Assembly (NCBI RefSeq): GCF_050947875.1
Contig: NC_134574.1
Coordinates: 104,988,969 to 105,052,968 of the forward strand
Length of the DNA stretch: 64,000 bases
Reading direction: 5' to 3'
Source of the DNA: Dermacentor variabilis
Lineage: Eukaryota > Arthropoda > Arachnida > Ixodida > Ixodidae
Positions 11,101-22,939 of the stretch are shown here, one piece after another; position 1 is the stretch's first letter, and each line of letters opens with the position of its first letter. The notes under the pieces are model-generated. The model did not search any database and had not been told where the DNA came from. It worked only from the letters and a program-made list of their open reading frames with translations. A program made the translations under genes and the position numbers.

Positions 11101-12965
11101 ATTGCAGAATTGGAATGGGAATGGTTCGGAACCACTTTACGTTATAGCGTGCTTATATACGAGCATAATTGAAAGTTTCGTGTTAAAGTCGAAAGCGACA
11201 ACTTGTCTTGGCATTGCGTTCGAATCCCTCGGAGTGTGCTCGAACAGCCTCGAGGACAGCACGTTGGTGCTAGCCAGCACACAGGCAACTGCTGCTGCTG
11301 CTGCGAGACAGAAGCCGCGGCCCGGCATGTACCGCGTGACTCAAAACGCTGGCGTGTGATGAGGAGCCCCGCCAAGGGCCTTGCGAGCATCCTACCCACA
11401 TATGGAGCTCGAGATGTGGTCGAGGAATAACAAATGGAGCTTGATGAGCATTGAAAGGGTTAAGTAGTTTACCTTGACCCCCCCATTTCCGTCCACTCTA
11501 CTAAGAAAAATGCGTGCGACGCGGTGGGGTATGCGCACAGCTGATCAACAGGAATGATAATGTGTTCGCGAATAACATAGGTGCCAAGGGTGGAACAGCA
11601 GAACTCCACCCTATTTCCCCTGTACAGATTGAGAGAAACGCGCTGGAGCGTTCACTTCGCAAGGTCGTTCTGCAAAGCCAAATGAACTATACGTCGCTCG
11701 CATTTCTGGTGAACGCTGCACGCGCGAGCCTACAAACGCGCCCTCAATACCGTGACAGCCCGGCGCTGATGCCGGCGACAACGGCGGCTACTGCAAAAAC
11801 GGGCCTCCGGCCTCCATATGATTGCTATAGCCGTGAAACCGGAAAGCTCCGTGCGGCATTATAGCGTTTCTTGTTTTGTGTGGTTTGGCGTTCGGAAACG
11901 TGGAGCTACATGGAAGTGAAGAAGAAAATACCGAGAATTCAGTAAACAGAAAAGGCGTAGGTTCATCACTTGTGACATCTACATTGTATACATAAACTTT
12001 CCTTTTTCTTTCATCGGCTGGACGTGAAGAACTCGGCTAAAGTACATCAATATAGTTAGCTTTAAGAAAGTGCAGAATCTGGCAACAGAAGCAGCCAAGC
12101 GTCAAAACATACCTTGTTTAGAAAAATAGAACTATAGTGGGCACTCAGTGAGGAGCGCTAAGCTACATAGAAACGAAAATAAAAAAAAATAGGTCATTTG
12201 TGTGAGCATCATAGAAGGCTTCGGTTATCATCGATTACCGCATATGCGTGAGATCGGTCGATTTGTCGTCGTCGTCGTTTCAAATGCTTCTTATTTAGGA
12301 GCCTTACATAGAGAGTGGAATAAAAGAAATGCAGAAGAGGTATGAGAAGAAGCGCAGGTACCTTCAAGGATTTTGAATTGGTGTTCGCGGGGATGAAAAC
12401 AATATGCCTCAGGAGATCATTGCAGTCGCCATCGGTGTGCACAAAGAAAAAGAAAAGGATTGGTGGGAGAATTAATAGAGTGCTTGTGATAGTACTCCGC
12501 GGCGTATCAAGAGGACCTGTGAAAGAAGTTCGACCCAGGTAACCTCGCGGTAAAGAACGAAGACAAAAAAACGTTGTGACAAAGACAAAGCCTATAGGTT
12601 CTACTCCATGATTTCGTTGTAAAAGGCTCCTTTCTGCGTATTGGTTTCAGTGGTGTATGCTCAGTCTTAGTCGCACTTCCAGTAATGGCCAACATGTCCA
12701 ATTCAAGCAGTCACTACGACTGGCTCGAATTAGTAAAATACCAACTTGGGATCATCCTCGTGGCCTCCAAACTTGTTTGTCCTGTCCTCTCCATAGTGAA
12801 CTTCAAATACGCAATGCAGTCATCTTTCGCACGTTATTCACTAGAGGGATCTACTGTAGGGAACAGCAAATCATGCCTCTCTTGGTGCCGCTCATGGCCA
12901 CACAACAGTCTTGTCGTTACGATTAAAGTTGGGAATTATCAATCATCTGAACAAGAAAAGAGCAT
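11101..12965. other. No gene recognised
   Basis: Contains a (CTG)5-like tract near 11290, a 116-codon ORF at 11514-11864 and the first part of a 141-codon ORF at 12685-13110. Neither has a recognisable domain, and the second runs into a SINE remnant, so I do not call them genes. Confidence 0.4.
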
Positions 12966-13122
12966 TCTTATTTTTTACATGTCAATACCACGACTTCATT
13001 ATGAGGCACGCCGTAGTGAGGGACTCTATGCTAATTTTCACCAATTGGGGTTCGTCCATGTTCATCTAAGATGCGGTACACGGGCGTCATCGCATTTCTC
13101 CATCGTCTAAACGCGGCCGCCA
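12966..13122 (-). repeat. tRNA-headed SINE, diverged, 5'-truncated
   Basis: Read on the minus strand this is the body and tail of an arthropod SINE: CGCGTTTAGACGATGG, then CGTGTACC..., a CCCCAATTGG segment, and CACTACGGCGTGCCTCATAATG, ending with a tail similar to GGCACGTAAAA. The tRNA-like head is missing beyond GCGGCCGC at about 13120. The copy at 52.2 kb retains more of the 5' part. It looks old. Confidence 0.72.
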
Positions 13123-16100
13123 CGATATGCACATTTCGTAGCAATACAGTTAACAGAATGGTCTCAATAAATAAATGAATGGAGTGTGCAACAATGCCGA
13201 TGTTATCCATGCACTGTAGGTAATAATTACAGACGCGACGAAATATCTGCGGCGCCCTCAGGGAGACTTCTCATAACGCAACAGAAGCGTTAGCGTAAGC
13301 TCTGTCGCATAATGCAGGGGTGTTACTTCCTGAAGGCAACACCTTGAGCTATCTGTAATACCATAGCAAGAGCCATCTATGGTTCTTCAATATCCCTTGA
13401 AACTTCAGTAAGGCACCAATTCTGGAATGCATCTCCAGAAAACGTGTTTCAGGCGTAGGTGTATCAAATAGAGGGCTTAACATTACTAGACTAAGCATAC
13501 CCACACTGATTCATCACGTCACATGAAACGTATATGAAGCATCATTACCCGAACAATATTCTCGCACTAGTTATTGATCTTCCGGGCCACCTATCTCTCC
13601 GCATTCATATCATTAAACATATCTGATTATTATGCTAGTGAATTGTAATGCCGAATCGTAGGTGGTCCTCTCTTTAAAAAGTATCCGAAACCATGGTGAA
13701 GCTGTTTCCGCAAGCCTATATTTTTTTTCCTCTTACGTAGGTAGCAATACAAGGGTTCTAACTACAGAACTTGGAAACAGGACGCTCTCAGCTTCTCCAT
13801 TTCACTTATACGGAAAGTGTAAGTTTGCTTTTAAAATGAAGAAATATTATGGAAAACAAAAATAAAAGCAAGGCCCTAGCACGCATAAACACTACCATAC
13901 ACAGAAGGAGAAAAACCATGAAACATTGACAAAGAACTCCAGGCGAACGTGTGTCAGTGTGCGTAAAAATTTCGCCGATGTTTCTTGAGCCGCAAATCCC
14001 CAAAATAATATCAAAAGTTTTCACCGCAATAAATGTGCTTATTACCCAGTCATTAACTGGCCACTATCCAAGTACTGTCTCAAGCTACACGCATCGATTG
14101 GCCTGAGCCCTAAGTTTGCGGCGCAGCTCTTTTCATTGCTGAGCATGTTTGTAGCAGTCTCGAAAAAACGTGGGTGTCCTCGTCTGCCGCTCGAAACACC
14201 CACGCAGGGATTGCACGATGGATACAACAAGTAAGTGCTTAGTGTGGACAACAGAAATGTAAAAGCAGAAAATAAAGGTTTCCACACACCTTTGCAGTAA
14301 CTTCCCTATACAACAATTCCAGTCCAACGGCTGCGGAACACGAAGTTGGCCTTTTGGCCTCTTGCCAAAGAGAATCATCTCAGATTGCTTTTCGTTTGCA
14401 CTGCTTCTAACGTCATTAAAGGATAGTAGACTTGCATAGTCATCGACTTGTTGGCACGAGCATTCTTCCAATTACTCCGCTCATTCATTCGCTACTTTGC
14501 CGGTATTGCTGACCACTCACTGAAAGAAAATTTTACGACCGCGAATTCCCGCAACGTCCGTAAGCCCTGCAATTCTCACGAGTGTATTACGTGGTCTACC
14601 TGCCTCCAAGTTGACGACAAGGAAGCTCGAGTGTTCGTTCTTTTTTCTCCATTTACAATAGTCCTGCGTTCCTCCGTGTTCCCTCGTGTCACATTAATGC
14701 GCCGCTAAAGTGTGCTGGCTCCCGCCTTAAGTCATCATTCTCCGTGCGTTGCTAGCACGGGACACGTCGGAGTGCGGCTCCAGTGCGGAACTCGCTTCCT
14801 GATGCGCAAGGAAAAGGCATCGCCCATGCAGGTGGTCGCGTGGTCTTCGGTATAATTCAGCCATTGGCCAGCGCCGAGGCTTTGGTGTGTACCGTGCATC
14901 AGAGCAAATGGGTACGCACTTTGACTACAGAAATGGTTAAAAAAAAGCGGATGCGTCGTAATTTACGTGTTATGTAAATCGGGGACGACAGGAAGGAGGA
15001 TGCAAACTTTGCATGCGACGCCATTTACCAATACAGGCAGCGACGAGGCGGCAAAATGTTCTTTTTCGCGTCTGCTCTTCGCGCCGTGTGAGCCATCTCT
15101 TCGACGAAGTTTTCAGTTTTGCCTGTCGCGCTCAGAGAACCTTGGTGTGGGCTCCCGCTAACGATGACGCCCGCCATTTCTTACAGATGCAACCTTCTGG
15201 TTTTTGCCCTTGCGGCGTCTGCTCAAACCTGTGTATGCAAAAAAAACGGAATAACGTGCTTGCTGAGTTGCTGGCAGTGAAAATGGCTTGCATGTCTGAT
15301 ATAGCCCGATCCCACAAAGTTTTTTTAAAAATGTCTACCCCAAATTACGGCGTGGAAGGAGCCACGTGTGAGGCTGAGCTTCCTCGAGTGCTCAGATGGG
15401 AGTCTTGCCGTCGTGACGAAGAGTGGTACGATACTGCTCTTCTGTGCGCGTCAAAGCACAAAGAAAAGAAAGGACCATCTGTTACGACGAGTGTCAGCGT
15501 AAAATTAAACGCGAATATTTCAGCAAACACTTCAAAGCGTACTTCAGTTTTCAGGTTTGCCTGCATTTGTAACAGCAGCCTCATAACGATTCCAAAACGC
15601 GCACTTTATTTACTCAATGCTTTTAAACTAGCTACAGAGCAGAGACCTCGTCGCACACATGTGTAATGACGCTTGGCCACTTCTTAGTCAGTTATTCCTT
15701 GTCTGCCTTTTCAATTTATGCACAACCTGGGCGCGAGCTCTGAATTAGGTTCTCCGTTACGTCATTCTAAAGTGAAAATTTCTTCGCATACCCTCACGGG
15801 TTTGACGTGGTTGCTGCGGGGACGGTTAGAGTCAAGGTATGTTTATTTATCTAGAAAGACCTCACATGCCTATGAAGATGGATGAGGTGACGGAGGCATA
15901 TGATACAAATGTATAACAAGTTACAATCTGTAAAAAGTTATCGATGCATACAAGGATTCGAAATTTCGAACAAAACGAAGAAATTTGCGTATTACAGAAA
16001 CCAGACAGATGGTAAAAATATAGAAATAACTAAACAAATAAGCATAAAAAAAAGCAAGAGGGTGCATAACGTAACAGGAAGAAGCACTTCATAACCGCAA

Positions 16101-16733
16101 GAAGCACAGCATATAAACATGAGTAGCCGCTTATGAATATGTATACATGAGAATTCTATATGTACGACTCAATGAAAACACCAGAAAATGGGCCAACCCG
16201 ACAGCCTGACCGACAAAGTAGTGCAGCAAGCGCACCTCGTGTGGCCCGTATTTACAAAAAAAAAAAAAATTATACTTAAGGCTTCTACATAAAATGTCAG
16301 CTTATGGGTATCTCTAAAGCACACCAACCTCTGAGTGAAGTAGCGCATCGCAATATATGCGTTCTTTGATTTACTACATCAATAAGTCAGCTATTTGTAT
16401 TTGTCGCACGATGTGGGCTCATTCATTACTGAACAATCCTCAAAAAGAGTATGTCTCACTGTGGCACAAGAGGAAAAGAATCCCAAACTGTAGCGAGATA
16501 TGTGTCATGCTTATATGTACATACGCTTGGCATCGGCATTTTTTTTCTATTAAGAACCAGAACACAGCTTCTACGCCCCGATGGCATCGCTCCATACAGA
16601 TTTAATGCTGTGAATGTGCCTAATTTAACTCTTTGCATTTCGGCGTAGCTTGTGAATGCTGTAGTGCATAAAAGTAAAATTATGTTAAATTTAGCCGCAG
16701 TATGAAAGTTACAAACAGGTGTAAAGTGCTTCA
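13123..16733. other. No gene recognised
   Basis: The longest ORF is 217 codons at 15013-15666 on the plus strand, with no identifiable domain and no supporting splice or promoter context. A MITE-end-like motif (GGCCCGTATTTACAAA) occurs at about 16243 next to a poly-A run. The rest is AT-rich and featureless by eye. Confidence 0.4.
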
Positions 16734-16830
16734 GAAAGGCTGGCCTACGTTTCGATAGGTGGATCTATCTACGTGAAAGGCTGCCTTTGAGAAAGATAGG
16801 TCAACCTATCGAAACGTAGGCCAGCCTTTC
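16734..16830. repeat. Perfect 27-bp inverted repeat forming a 97-nt hairpin
   Basis: Arms at 16734-16760 and 16804-16830 are exact reverse complements (GAAAGGCTGGCC...ATAGGT). The 43-nt spacer is itself partly self-complementary: ATCTATCT pairs with AGATAGGT, and AAAGGC T GCCTTT forms the apex. The whole unit could fold as a near-continuous stem. It could be a foldback MITE, a transposon terminal segment or a small-RNA precursor. The sequence alone does not decide. Confidence 0.7.
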
Positions 16831-17912
16831 AGGACCACCGTTAAGGTTAGCAATTCTGTTTCTACAGGTGATTGTCTTTCGCTAATTTGCTCATCTGTAT
16901 TTTGCCCTTTTCAGACAATCTCGTATTTGATTTTTCGTCGGCTCATTAAAAAATTGTGCTCCTCAACAGCTAATATCTCCTTTCTCAAATCCTTCTGGTT
17001 TTATTGCGCAGGACAACCTTATTTTGTGTTATTTTTTTCTCTGGCTGGTGGCTATCCCAATTTAGGAAGCGCTTCATCCCCATGTCTCATGTTTTGTCCC
17101 CCTGCGGCCCTGTTTTCATTGTTAAAATGAACAAAAAACACGCAGTTTTGTCTTTCCTATACAATTCCACATTGCCGCCTTGCGTCTCCCAGAATACCCA
17201 CAACCACACTTTCCTGTTTCGGCGCCTCCTCCTTTCCTCCCCAATTTCTTCTATTCAATCGCTTCCTTTCCCGTCCTGCTTGCCCTAGCTCTGTCCATTG
17301 TATGGCCCGACGAAACGGCACATTCTATCCTCTCCGTGCTTCAATCGTGTGGCTTTCTCTCGTAGGAGCGATTTGCTGGAGTGTCACGCTCACGAATGAC
17401 ATTCGACGGGCGTCCTCTGTGCAGCCATAGGACAACGCAATGGAACGCGCGTCGAGTTTTGGGGCCATCGTTCGTCGAGGGTCCATTTATAAGAAGCGGG
17501 ACTCTGCTTTCTTTCCCGAAAGGCGCGGCCGTCTGACAGATGCTTGCTGCGACCAGCAACGTTGCTTGCTGTCTTGGTTGGTAGTTTTGATGGTAGGTTG
17601 CTGGCCTTGGGTGGCTGGATGAGTGGACCACATTTGAAACAGCCTGGTTTCGTGGTGCTTCTCAGCTTGTTAATTGTTGCCCTTTCATTTTGTTTATTCA
17701 TTAACAGAACTTATTTATATACTGATTTATTTACTTATTTACTCATTTATATATTTACTTATGCTCAGGCTCTTTCCGCATTAGAGAGAGGAGTGGGTTA
17801 TACAACAGGGAAGTTATACCTTACAAACTTATACGCAATATTTGCATATCATAATATGCCATGTTCTATTACGGTATAGATCAAAGTTTCATCTAACATT
17901 GTATAAGTAACA
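16831..17912. other. No gene recognised; AT-rich stretch
   Basis: Includes a simple-sequence-like TTATTTA-rich tract near 17700-17760. Short ORFs show no domain. Confidence 0.4.
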
Positions 17913-17939
17913 TTAAGAAAAACAACCAACATTACCAAC

Positions 17940-17967
17940 AGCATGCATGTTCATAAACATGCATGCT
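17940..17967. repeat. Short palindrome
   Basis: Twelve-base arms AGCATGCATGTT and AACATGCATGCT are separated by four bases. It lies in or just past the 3' region of the decayed LINE. Function unknown. Confidence 0.6.
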
Positions 17968-18689
17968 ATTACAATGTTACCTAGTGCCTCTGGAAATGTT
18001 GCACTGTTATTAATGGAAACAGCATCACAGGCAAGCTCATTCCAATATTTTGACGTATGTGGCAAAAATGAGTAAAGATATGCCGTGTTACATGCACCAA
18101 TTCTAACTTGATACTGATGATCAATACGGTGAGATAAGTCACGTGGTCGTGAGATGAATTTCGGGTGAAGAGTAAGGTGGCGATGCACCTTATGAAAAAA
18201 ATGAAAGGCCAGAAATCAGTCGACGTCTTGCGAGTGGCTGAAGATGCAGATTTAATTTCATTGATGATACGCTCGCAACATGGTTCTAGTTGCAAAGAAT
18301 AAAACAAGTTGCGTGGGTTTAGATTGGTTCAAGAGAATTTATTGGGTTTTCGTGAGAGGTGTCCCATATAGCTGCACCGTATTCTAATTTGGCTCTAACA
18401 TAGTTTTATAAAGTGATAATTTTAGAGGTTTTGGGACACCAGAAAAAGTTACGGCGCAAGTATCCCAGTGAACCGTTGCCTTAGTTAATTATATGCCCAG
18501 CGGGATGATTCCACAGTAATTCAGATGTTATATGGACGCCTTAACACTTACACGAACTTGTTTCTAAAGCAACGTTATTCCGGTAGTACACAGGCAGGTT
18601 AAGGTGAGATCGGGGTACTGTCACAAATTTACGGTTGGAAATGCCGAGTTTCATGCGCCACAATCGGCACCACTTGCTGACGTTATTAA

Positions 18690-19380
18690 GAGGAAGCTTT
18701 AGCTCGGGTGCTCCTATCTAAATACATGTGAAAGGAGAATACGTTGTCCTCGGCAACCACTAAACCAAATTTGAGGACGTTTGTTCCGATTAAAAGAAAA
18801 ACTCAAAATATAGTGACTGTTCGTTTCGAATTTTTTATTAAAGTCCTCACTGTTTTATTAAAAAATGGCAAGAATTGACAACTTTCATAAACTGAACTAT
18901 CAAGTTTACAACATTACCTCTGAAACTGAAAATGATAATACACATCTAAAGCGGACAAAATTGATATGCTATACATGAATCTCAAGAAATCTAGTAACAT
19001 GGAAATACAGCTTTTGCAGAACCTCTGCAAACAACGTAACAAATTCACGTAAGGTATAAAATGACATATTGAATTTGTGCGACTTCAATGGTCTAATCGA
19101 TGCCGTTTACAGAACTGCGATATATGTTTTTTATGCATAGTTATGAATTTGTAAACTTCATTCTTCTATTTTTTCCGAACTTTCGCATTTTTGATATTTC
19201 CTTTATGAAAATTTAAGACAAATCAAAATTCCGCTTCCAACAGGCACTAGAATTTAACTCTCTCTCGAATACAACAAATTTCATCAAAATCGGTCGTGGG
19301 GTTATCTAAAAAAACGATTTTGCGTTTTATATGTATTTGAATATGCCGCGTCGGAGTTGGGCCCGCGCTAAAGCTTCCTC
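18690..19380. mobile_element. 691-bp non-autonomous DNA transposon with TTAA target duplication
   Basis: TTAA occurs immediately outside both ends (18686-18689 and 19381-19384). The ends are inverted repeats: GAGGAAGCTTTAGCTCGGG on the left and, reverse-complemented, GAGGAAGCTTTAGCGCGGG on the right, with one mismatch in 19. No transposase ORF is present. TTAA duplication is the hallmark of piggyBac and Kolobok superfamilies. It interrupts the LINE RT, and removing it with one TTAA rejoins the LINE reading frame. A degenerate fragment of the same family lies at about 48637. Confidence 0.88.
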
Positions 19381-19711
19381 TTAAGCTCGGCGTGAAGTAG
19401 GGGGATGTCATGTTCATTAGTGCTTTCTCTAAAAAATCACACAGCCGTCGGCATGTAACGATGTCAGAAGTTATTGCCTAAGGTAAGTCAGTAATACAGA
19501 TAAGGAATAATAGAGGTTCCAGGACGGAGCCTTGTGGCACACCGGACTGAACTTTTCCATGAGGTGAGTTACGACCATTAGCTGTTACAAACTGGGAGCG
19601 GTGCGAAGAGCGACGACGACAATCGATGTGACAGGCAAACACTGTGAGGGTGAGGAGAAACCGTATGGATGCGACATTGCAAAAAAAAAAGAAAGGTAGC
19701 GATAAATTCAC

Positions 19712-20353
19712 ATTGTTTTCATAGTAAATACAGTCGTCCGACCGTTAACAAAGAGAAGAGGTACGAGGCCAGTTTTTTAACCAAGGTATAATAATATAGC
19801 GTTTATATGCTCTCACCCCAAGTAGAAATTCGTTTTATGCCGCCAGTGTGAATGGCCATGGCGTCATTTGGTAAGCAAAACTCAAGAAAAAAATCTCGCG
19901 GCTCTCATCGGCGTCTCATGCGTTGCAGCGTCAAAGCAAACCATTGATCTAAACAATAACCAAGACAACGCTGCTACATTGTCGTAAGCTTTAGACGAGA
20001 CTAAGCGATGGCTCATTTTACAATTTATTTATCTTTATTTTTTATACGTCAGGGCAGAGAACGTGTTTCAAGAGTGAGTTCAGATTGAAGTTGGCGCACT
20101 CACTGCCGCCATATTGTTGCGCAGTCAGGCGTAATCGTGCTGCGGCGCAATCACAAGTGGCCGCGCTGACTTACGAAATCTGAGCGAAGTTTTCTGGCCG
20201 AAAAACCAGCGACGCGATAAGCGACAGTGACGGATCGGCCTTCGTGAAGGCAAAACCTGTTGCTCGACGCCGTCCGTTGTCGTCGCCGTCGCTCGAAAAT
20301 CGCCTCCCCGTCGTCACACTTCAGTGGTCTACGTTTCGGGCAGGCCAGTCTTA
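19712..20353. other. No gene recognised
   Basis: GC-rich toward 20150-20340 with short ORFs and no domain. The upstream RT and endonuclease of the decayed LINE are not visible here, so that LINE was 5'-truncated or is unrecognisable. Confidence 0.4.
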
Positions 20354-21400
20354 ATGAGTGAGTAAAGACTTTATTTGAAAACACGGTATTGACGGATGAC
20401 CTTGTTGTTAGGCAGCCACGAGTCCCTGGGCCCGGGCAGCTTCTTCAGCCCTCTCGATTACCTTGGCCTGCAGGTCAGGGTCGCAGCTGAGTAACACGGC
20501 CTCCCACTGCTCAGTATTACTTATTTCGTGATTTGTGTGATTTTCGGCTGGGCACGACGACATAATATGGAATAGATCCGCTTTTTGCTTACAATGCTTA
20601 CATGTATTAGGGTATTGGTCTGGGTAATAGTAGTGATAGGCTACGTGGTTGGGGTAGGTGTTCGTCTGAAGTCGTCTCCAAGCTACTTCTTGTCGCTTGT
20701 TAAGCGATTTGTGTGCTGGCGGGTACACTGCCCTGGCTAACCTGTAGTGCTGAGTTATTTCCTGGTAACTGACCATGCGATCCCTCTCTGATCTTAGCGT
20801 GAGCCGTCCAGGTGCTCGGTTGGCAACTCCTCGAACGGTGGTGTGGGCGGCATCGTTGCCGTGTAGGGAGGAGTGTGCTGGTGCCCAAATGATCTGGATT
20901 GGTCGTGGGTGTTGGTTGGTGTCTAGTATGTGTTTTACGGGAGCCGAGACCCTACCTTTCGCATAATTGCGTACTGCTGCTCTGGAATCGCTAATAATGT
21001 AATGACAATGTGCGGAGGCTATTGCCAGAGCGATAGGCGCCTCTTCCGCTGTTTCGGAGCTTCTGGTGCGAATTGAACCACCAGCGCGTATTTGACCTGA
21101 GGAGTCCACCACAGCAAGGGACATACAGTTGCGTTCGATGTGTTCTGCGGCGTCGACATAGACTACGTCTTTGAAGGCGTGGAATTGCTGATGTAGGGCT
21201 TTGGACCACTCGGCCCTCCTTTCCTTGTGGAATTGGGGGTGCATGTTTTTAGGGAGTGGATTAATTTTGACACGGCGCCTCTGATCGTGAGGAATGTCTA
21301 CTTTCATGCTTTGCATCGACTCGTTGTTGATGCCGAGATTTTGGAGGATGTTTCGCCCGGCGGCACTCTGAACTAGCTTTTCGTATTGAGATATAATCAT
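20354..21400 (-). mobile_element. 5'-truncated LINE (RNase H-bearing lineage), 3' third only
   Basis: The minus-strand 3' end carries an AATAAAG-type signal (GTTTTCAAATAAAGTCTTTACTCACTCA) right after the stop, as is usual for LINE tails. The 5' part with endonuclease and RT is absent. Target duplications could not be identified. Confidence 0.75.
20408..21400 (-). CDS. LINE ORF2 C-terminal fragment with intact RNase H
   Basis: A 330-residue open frame corresponding to the C-terminal third of a LINE ORF2. The RNase H domain spans about residues 75-200: VYVDAAEH (first Asp), EEAPIALAIA (Glu), ISDSRAAV (second Asp) and APAHSSLHGNDAAH (His and last Asp). A C-terminal C-x2-C...H-x4-C cluster (CKHCKQKADLFHIMSSC) follows. 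The frame is uninterrupted but lacks the RT, so it is a dead-on-arrival 5'-truncated copy whose start codon is incidental. The 31.6-32.4 kb remnant is a diverged relative. Confidence 0.82.
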   Translation of the reverse strand: MIISQYEKLVQSAAGRNILQNLGINNESMQSMKVDIPHDQRRRVKINPLPKNMHPQFHKERRAEWSKALHQQFHAFKDVVYVDAAEHIERNCMSLAVVDSSGQIRAGGSIRTRSSETAEEAPIALAIASAHCHYIISDSRAAVRNYAKGRVSAPVKHILDTNQHPRPIQIIWAPAHSSLHGNDAAHTTVRGVANRAPGRLTLRSERDRMVSYQEITQHYRLARAVYPPAHKSLNKRQEVAWRRLQTNTYPNHVAYHYYYPDQYPNTCKHCKQKADLFHIMSSCPAENHTNHEISNTEQWEAVLLSCDPDLQAKVIERAEEAARAQGLVAA

Positions 21401-22783
21401 CCTTACCGCCCTAGAACACCTCAGTGGTTAGAACAGTGCCACGTGAAAGAAAAACCGCAATTTCATTCTCGGCCCTCACTAAGACTTCAATTCCTCGTTT
21501 TCTACGTACTTTCTTTTGGCGTTTTAATATTTTCGCACGACATGTGTAAATTTACTACGGCAGAAAAACAAAATCCGCCAGCTCAAGTTTACTCTAAGAG
21601 CTACTCATTACCGTGTCGTGTTGCTTTTCCCATTCCCTGCACGTGATATGCGCCCTGGTAACAATGTTCGCGCTCGTCTTTCCGACGGAACGACTGGAAA
21701 ACAGTAGTAAAATCAGCTGGCGGTGCAAATCATCATCTGCAGATGAGGTCCCGTGGCGCCATTTAGGCAATTTTATTCACGGATGCGCAAGGACAGTGTA
21801 CAAACCAGTCTAATACAGCTCAATTTAAAGCTTTGGCCGGTCCAGTTCGAGGTCCCGTTCAAGAGAATATCATATTAAAACGTGCGAGGTTGCTGGCCAG
21901 CTATAACTTCTGTCTCCCGGCGCAGAAGTTGGGGTCTTTATATGTCTGAGGTTAACAAGCTAGGGGATGCCGGCGCCGAGACTGGGTAAGATTTATTCCG
22001 CTCGGCGTGTATTACCGTTGCCAAAACTAGTGGTCGTCTGCCCGTAACTCGAAGGACTCAAGGGATCGCCGTATACCCGCGTATAACTGCACGCGTGTAC
22101 ACGGCCTCGGCAACGCGAATTTGCATGCAAGTGAAGGCAGCGGCAGTAAATGAAGGTTGCGCTTAGTCGGGGTGGGGGGTGGGGGGGGGGTCTTTAGCAA
22201 TAAAGTCGAGACAGCGTATCTAGCTTTATCTAGTACGAATCCGCCTCGCAAGCCTCAGCGAAACAAAGCAAAACGGCCTAAAGAATTTGTCAACGCTTCC
22301 TAGGAAGAGCGTCAGATTGCTGAAAGAAGAGAAATGGGACGCTAGGGCAAAGAAGTCTGGGTCACTTCGATATGGATGTTTAAAGAGTTGCCTTGCACAA
22401 TACCTTGTATTGTATACGTACGACTATTTTACGTGCGGTTCGCCAGCACTGGTATGTCGCACCGCAGAAAGCAGAGAAATTAAGATCTCATATATTTGCA
22501 GCGTACAACACACGGAAAATCAACACTTGAAATATACTTCACAACTTACCGTCTTGCAGCTTGCACTGCAATATGTGAAAGTTGCAGCGCCGGCCACATG
22601 TATGCCGTCAACTTTTCACCACATAAAAGATAGAAAAGTTCGATGACAAGTAAAGAAATGTCTGCAACATCATCGCTTGCAGATGCAGAATAAGTCAAGA
22701 AATAAGCCGACTTTAGGTGATTTATTTTGTACTAAAACTGTTTACAGTAACAGCGGCAGGCTCGCACAGAGGGCCCCGCCACA
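21401..22783. other. No gene recognised
   Basis: Short ORFs and a G-rich run near 22171-22191. No domain, RNA gene or clear repeat seen. Confidence 0.4.
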
Positions 22784-22787
22784 ATAT

Positions 22788-22939
22788 TGTTACGGGAAGG
22801 AAGAAGCGTTCGTCTATTTACAGGTAGCTTTTAATGGCTGAGCCAACAAGCGTAGAGCATCGATCTTGCTAAAACACTTCTTCGTCGTCTCCAAGACCAC
22901 CATCAGCGTCGTCTTCTTTCCACATTACCGACTGTGACA
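22788..22939 (-). repeat. 3' LTR of the Ty3/gypsy element
   Basis: 152 bp, starting TGTTACGGG and ending GACTGTGACA on the plus strand, with the canonical TG...CA ends. The integrase reading frame runs into it and stops at 22903. A purine-rich ACGGGGGTGA tract abuts its inner edge on the coding strand and fits a polypurine tract. Confidence 0.92.

Larger units (their letters stand above)
17913..19711 (-). pseudogene. Decayed CR1/Jockey-like LINE reverse transcriptase, split by a DNA transposon
   Basis: On the minus strand, 19711-19478 encodes SGVPQGSVLEPLLFLICITD, the RT motif before the catalytic site. At about 19440 the catalytic motif survives as HADG in place of YADD. After the TTAA element (18690-19380), RT/thumb similarity resumes: WRMKLGIS, GVHITSELLWN, SLGYLRRNFF and YVRAKLEYGAAIWDTSHENP. 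It ends at 17913 with the C-terminal NTAYLYSFLPHTSKYWNEL block usual in CR1/L2-like LINEs. Several stops and frameshifts are visible. No RNase H domain is seen, which separates this lineage from the other LINEs in the window. Confidence 0.82.

Noticed and set aside
11190..11245. B-box-like GCGTTCGAATCCC suggesting a tRNA gene
   Set aside because: The flanking bases do not form a T-stem, and no acceptor or anticodon stem can be drawn.
15013..15666. 217-codon plus-strand ORF
   Set aside because: No recognisable domain, no splice or promoter support, and alternative frames are also open in parts.
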